Source: Leishmania infantum JPCM5
Lineage: Eukaryota > Euglenozoa > Kinetoplastea > Trypanosomatida > Trypanosomatidae
Reading direction: 5' to 3'
NCBI RefSeq assembly: GCF_000002875.2
Contig: NC_009400.2
Location: 69,501 to 133,500 of the forward strand
Length of the DNA: 64,000 nt
Position 1 is the stretch's first letter. Each line of letters opens with the position of its first letter. The position numbers and the translations under genes are program-made. Below, piece after piece: positions 60,957-64,000 of this stretch. The notes under the pieces are model-generated. The model was not told where the DNA came from. It was given only the letters and a program-made list of their open reading frames with translations, and searched no databases.

Positions 60957-63020
60957 CTACCATATCGGCGTCGCCCCGATCCCCCGTGCGCTGACCGGGT
61001 AGGCCAAGTGCGTGCGAAAGTGATGGGAGAGCAACGCGTTGTGCAACCGCGCCCGCACATGTGCATCGAGCATAGGCTCGTTCATGGCCGCCACACTCAA
61101 GTGAGAGACCCCGTTTGCGGTGGCAGCCGCCCCGGCGGCATCCTTACAAGCGGCAGTCGAAGGCGTGCGCGCCTGTCCATTGGCGTGGCCCGTCGTGGCC
61201 TTCGCAGCCACTGCCTTGGGCTCCGGTGAAGTCAGTTTTGCAAACAGCCACTGCCGGGATCGTCTCAGCGGCGTTTCTGCGTCCCCAGGAGACCTCGTCA
61301 CGCGCTCACTGGACGCCCTGAGCTCCGGGTCACTGCCACTGGAGACAGCAACAGTGTCAGGGTGCTCCGGTGAGACGAAGTTGATCAGCCGCGCGTAGCG
61401 TTCAGCGTTCAGCAAACTGCACCGCATCTCCTCATCGATCTTCTCTTCTATCGTCCATGGTGCGCGCGACGGTGTGGTAGCGGTGGATAATACCGTGGGA
61501 GGCGTGGAGCAGCACAGGCCGTGGCTCGGGGTTGATGTCGTCAAAAGGGGCTTCTGCGGCTTCTGAAGCAGCAGTGGACGATACGGGTCGAGGGTCCGCG
61601 ATTCCGCTAGCGTTGGTATTGATGCTACGGCTGCCGTCTCGCTAGAGGGTGCCGATGCTGCGTCGATCTTTGGGGAATCACATGACGTATGGGTGAGTCG
61701 TCGCGGCGTTGCAGCCCTTGTGGAGGCGGTGAGGGCGCCGTTGACCGGCGCCTTTACCGCTCTTCCAAGCCTCTGCACAGCCGCCATCCTCTCCTCCCGC
61801 TCAAGCGCCTTCAACTCACGCACGAGCTCCACCACATTCTTCGAAGAGGAGTACCGCTCCACCGGCCATTCTTCCTCGTAGTAGCGGCCGATCGCCGTCT
61901 GCGCCTCCGCAGATGCAAACGCGGAGCCGCTCGTCACCGACGGTGCCTGCTCCACGACCAAGAGCTCGCAGTTCGTCAGCCGCATCTGCTGCCACCATGC
62001 GCGGTAGTCGTTGACGTGGTTGATGAGCAGTTGCGTGACACCGTTGGTGAGGTCGACGTAGCGGAACTGGGGCGCGTGCACCCCCCACGCGTTCCGAGCC
62101 TTGACGCACAGAGCACCCCAAGGAAGACTGCCTTGACCGGATGGTGTGTGGCTGGAAAAGAGAACCACCTCCGCCGGCGCGGCGCTGTGCCGCAACACCA
62201 CCGTCACATTGAGCCGAAGGATGAGGGCCGGGTCCAGGATGCACTGCAGCGGAACTTGAATGACGTCGGCGTCGGCGCGCCGCACCGGCGGACTGGCTCG
62301 CGTGCGGACTCTCTCGCTAGATACGCTGCTGCCGTTGCACTGCCGCTGCGGTGCGTTGAGGAAGCCCGTGGTCGGCGCACCAGAGCGAAATGCGTAGAGA
62401 GTCGAGGTGAGCGGACACGGATTCCACACGCGCTCTTTGTGGCCCTCCTCGCGCGCGGCAGCAGTCGTCGCGGTCGCAGTGGCGGTGGCACTCGCATCTG
62501 CGGTGCGTGCCTCCGAGGCGAGCCGATGGTAGTCCATATGGTGCGCTACCGTGTGCATTATCTCCTCAGCCGAGCCCGCGGGTGACCCGTGATGGTGGAC
62601 GAAGTCGCCTCGCACATCCCTGGTCTTTGCAGCGAGAGAAGCTGTCGTGTCTGCCGCCGACACATACGCCCCGCCACGTCTCCATAAGTGAAAGTCGTCC
62701 GCATCGTTCAGCACTACGAGGCACGTAGAGGGGCGAGTCTTGCGTGGGGTGGACGCCGAAAGACCGGCGCTCACTGCCTCCTCGATGAGTGCCGCCTCTT
62801 GCGGCGGTGGCTTCTCTTCAGCTACCTCGCGGCGAGTGTGAGCGTTCGCGTCGGTTAGGATGCATGGTAGCTTGTACTTGAAGACGGGCCTGAAATCGGA
62901 GCCCCAGGCACTCCGCACGCACTCGACAAGCTCCGTGTACGTTCTGGCCCAGCACCAAACGCCCTCGCCCGGAAACTCGCCGGAGAGCACCAGAAAACGA
63001 TCGGCGCCGATGTTCTCCAT
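60957..63020 (-). CDS. Unknown protein with two PB1-like repeats
   Basis: I do not recognise this 687-residue protein. It shows an internal duplication. Near the N-terminus, VWCWARTYTELVECVRSAWG then FRPVFKYKLP and, after a disordered insertion, CLVVLNDADDFHLWRRGG. Near residues 300-360, GALCVKARNAWG then PQFRYVDLTNGVTQLLINHVNDYRAWWQQM. Each copy has helix, W-G, F-x-Y and a [VI]-N-D/H-x-[DN]-D-[FY]-x-x-W block. This resembles a PB1 or other ubiquitin-like fold, but the family call is inference. The C-terminal half is disordered, Ala/Thr/Pro-rich. I start at the ATG at 63020, directly before the first repeat; 146 further open codons upstream are low-complexity. A C/T-rich tract lies upstream, but the first AG is within the start-codon context, so the splice site is unclear. 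Confidence 0.7.
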   Translation of the reverse strand: MENIGADRFLVLSGEFPGEGVWCWARTYTELVECVRSAWGSDFRPVFKYKLPCILTDANAHTRREVAEEKPPPQEAALIEEAVSAGLSASTPRKTRPSTCLVVLNDADDFHLWRRGGAYVSAADTTASLAAKTRDVRGDFVHHHGSPAGSAEEIMHTVAHHMDYHRLASEARTADASATATATATTAAAREEGHKERVWNPCPLTSTLYAFRSGAPTTGFLNAPQRQCNGSSVSSERVRTRASPPVRRADADVIQVPLQCILDPALILRLNVTVVLRHSAAPAEVVLFSSHTPSGQGSLPWGALCVKARNAWGVHAPQFRYVDLTNGVTQLLINHVNDYRAWWQQMRLTNCELLVVEQAPSVTSGSAFASAEAQTAIGRYYEEEWPVERYSSSKNVVELVRELKALEREERMAAVQRLGRAVKAPVNGALTASTRAATPRRLTHTSCDSPKIDAASAPSSETAAVASIPTLAESRTLDPYRPLLLQKPQKPLLTTSTPSHGLCCSTPPTVLSTATTPSRAPWTIEEKIDEEMRCSLLNAERYARLINFVSPEHPDTVAVSSGSDPELRASSERVTRSPGDAETPLRRSRQWLFAKLTSPEPKAVAAKATTGHANGQARTPSTAACKDAAGAAATANGVSHLSVAAMNEPMLDAHVRARLHNALLSHHFRTHLAYPVSARGIGATPIW

Positions 63021-63769
63021 CAAGGTCAGTGAAGCCAGCGGCAGAGAGGGATAGAGGAGGGGGAGGGGGATGCGCAGAGGGAGCAGCAAGTCCGTAAGGC
63101 AGAGACACGCACCAAGCCTCCCGATCGATGCGTTTTCGTTGTGTGTGCTTGTGTGTGCGCGCGGGTGTGAATGTCTGCCAGCCGCACGCGAGGAAGGAGC
63201 GGGGGAGGGGGCGAAGGAGGGTGGGAGGGCGACGCGGAGAAACCGCCGAGATAAACACGTTTGAAAGTGCAAAGGCGGTGTCAGCACCTCCATGGCACGA
63301 CGAGGGGAGTGGAAGGGAATGGTGGAAGACACTGACGGCGGAGTCGACGCCTGCGATGCCGTCAGCCTTCCTGCCTCCGCATGTCGCGCTGCAGGCCCAA
63401 GGGCGCACGAGAGAGATGGCGGAAGGAGGGAGGGTGCGTGCGCAGGACGGGCCTCCACAGACCAGCAGCTGCACCACGCCTGCGAAGACGGAAAGAGGGA
63501 AGAGGGAAGAGGCTCCCTGCGAAGGATGCGCTACGTTCTTCGTCGCTGATCTGCCTTCGTTTCTTCCGACCGGGGGCGGCGTTCGTCGTGGACAGCCAGC
63601 GCCAACAGTAGCAGCAGCAGCAGCAGCACTAGCAGGCAAACAATCGACGCAAGCCACCAAAGACACCCGCGTGTGTCGTGGCAGCTCCCCTACACATCTG
63701 TGCAGACATGCAGAAGCCTCCCTCGACCACATGATCATGCCGGTTCGAGTGTGCGTCCGCAGGCACGGC
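63021..63769. other. Spacer
   Basis: No gene supported. It includes a polypyrimidine tract on the sense strand at 63045-63075 and a CAG run at 63609-63628, which belongs to the 3'UTR of the gene at the right edge. Confidence 0.5.
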
Positions 63770-64000
63770 CTAGAAGAGAGGGTCACTGAGCCCGGCCGTC
63801 GCGTCTTGCGCAGACAGCTCCGCCTTGGCCCCGTCGCACCAGCAGTCGCTGTAAACGTCTGTGATAGGGCAATGCTGAAGCACCACCTGTGCCTTCGTCT
63901 GCTGCGTCGCAATGGCACCGTCGCTGGTGAAACCGGGCGCGAGGACGTCTGCAGCCGAGGCAGCGCTCGTGAACACCACCGAGTAAGCTGGCCCCTCCGT
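63770..64000 (-). CDS. 3' end of an unidentified gene (runs off right edge)
   Basis: The frame stays open from the window edge to the stop at 63770-63772, giving 76 residues of a C-terminus (ending AELSAQDATAGLSDPLF). The piece has four or five cysteines in DVYSDCWCDG and neighbours. Nothing is recognisable and the start lies outside the window. It is in line with the gene array and has coding-like composition, so I accept it as partial. Confidence 0.5.
   Translation of the reverse strand, partial: TEGPAYSVVFTSAASAADVLAPGFTSDGAIATQQTKAQVVLQHCPITDVYSDCWCDGAKAELSAQDATAGLSDPLF

Noticed and set aside
63720..63760. GGTTCGAGT resembling a tRNA T-arm
   Set aside because: No matching acceptor, D or anticodon arm around it; chance match.

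Overview
The window looks like nuclear DNA of a trypanosomatid, most likely Leishmania. It is GC-rich, every credible gene is an intronless ORF on the minus strand, and genes are separated by 0.5-4 kb spacers full of (TG)n, (AC)n and polypyrimidine tracts. Polypyrimidine-AG signals (trans-splice acceptors) sit just upstream of many start codons. There is no strand switch, so the whole window is probably part of one polycistronic transcription unit read from high to low coordinates. The content (inositol trisphosphate receptor, two PRL phosphatases around an ELP3-type gene) fits my memory of Leishmania chromosome 16; I could not check this against a database.

Layout in transcription order (right to left): 3' end of an unidentified gene at the right edge; an unknown protein with a duplicated PB1-like domain (60957-63020); an ALKBH1-type dioxygenase (57717-59039); an EBP-type sterol isomerase (55964-56821); a zinc-finger protein, probably mitochondrial (54070-55233); a large FHA-BRCT-BRCT protein that I propose as the trypanosomatid NBS1/nibrin (48921-52733); TRM5 tRNA methyltransferase (45046-47232); a STE20-family kinase (40899-42734); a PSMD9/Nas2-type proteasome chaperone (39557-40330); a 2874-residue IP3 receptor (29507-38131); a helical-repeat, possibly PPR, protein (25365-28493); an ankyrin-membrane-alpha/beta-hydrolase protein (23138-24625); PRL phosphatase copy 2 (20491-21021); an ELP3-family protein (16319-18634); PRL phosphatase copy 1 (13386-13913); a small acidic protein (11554-11949); two mitochondrial carriers (9262-10413 and 4483-5382); and a LAS1-like HEPN RNase (1698-2759).

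Non-coding content: a roughly 450 bp dispersed repeat occurs nearly identically at 3947-4398 and 19558-20010, with a broken third copy at 1-188. All three lie downstream of stop codons, as SIDER-type retroposon remnants do. Other structured DNA includes a 136 bp GGGA array in front of the hydrolase gene, a 32 bp perfect palindrome, a 62 bp alternating TG/CG array and several G-runs. I saw no tRNA, rRNA or CRISPR.

The genes do not form a functional operon. Trypanosomatid units join unrelated genes and cut the transcript into monocistronic mRNAs by trans-splicing. The points most worth follow-up are the NBS1 candidate, the two possible TRM5 starts (cytosolic and mitochondrial forms), the near-identical 3'UTR repeats, the unusual ELP3 cysteine motifs and the duplicated PB1-like protein.
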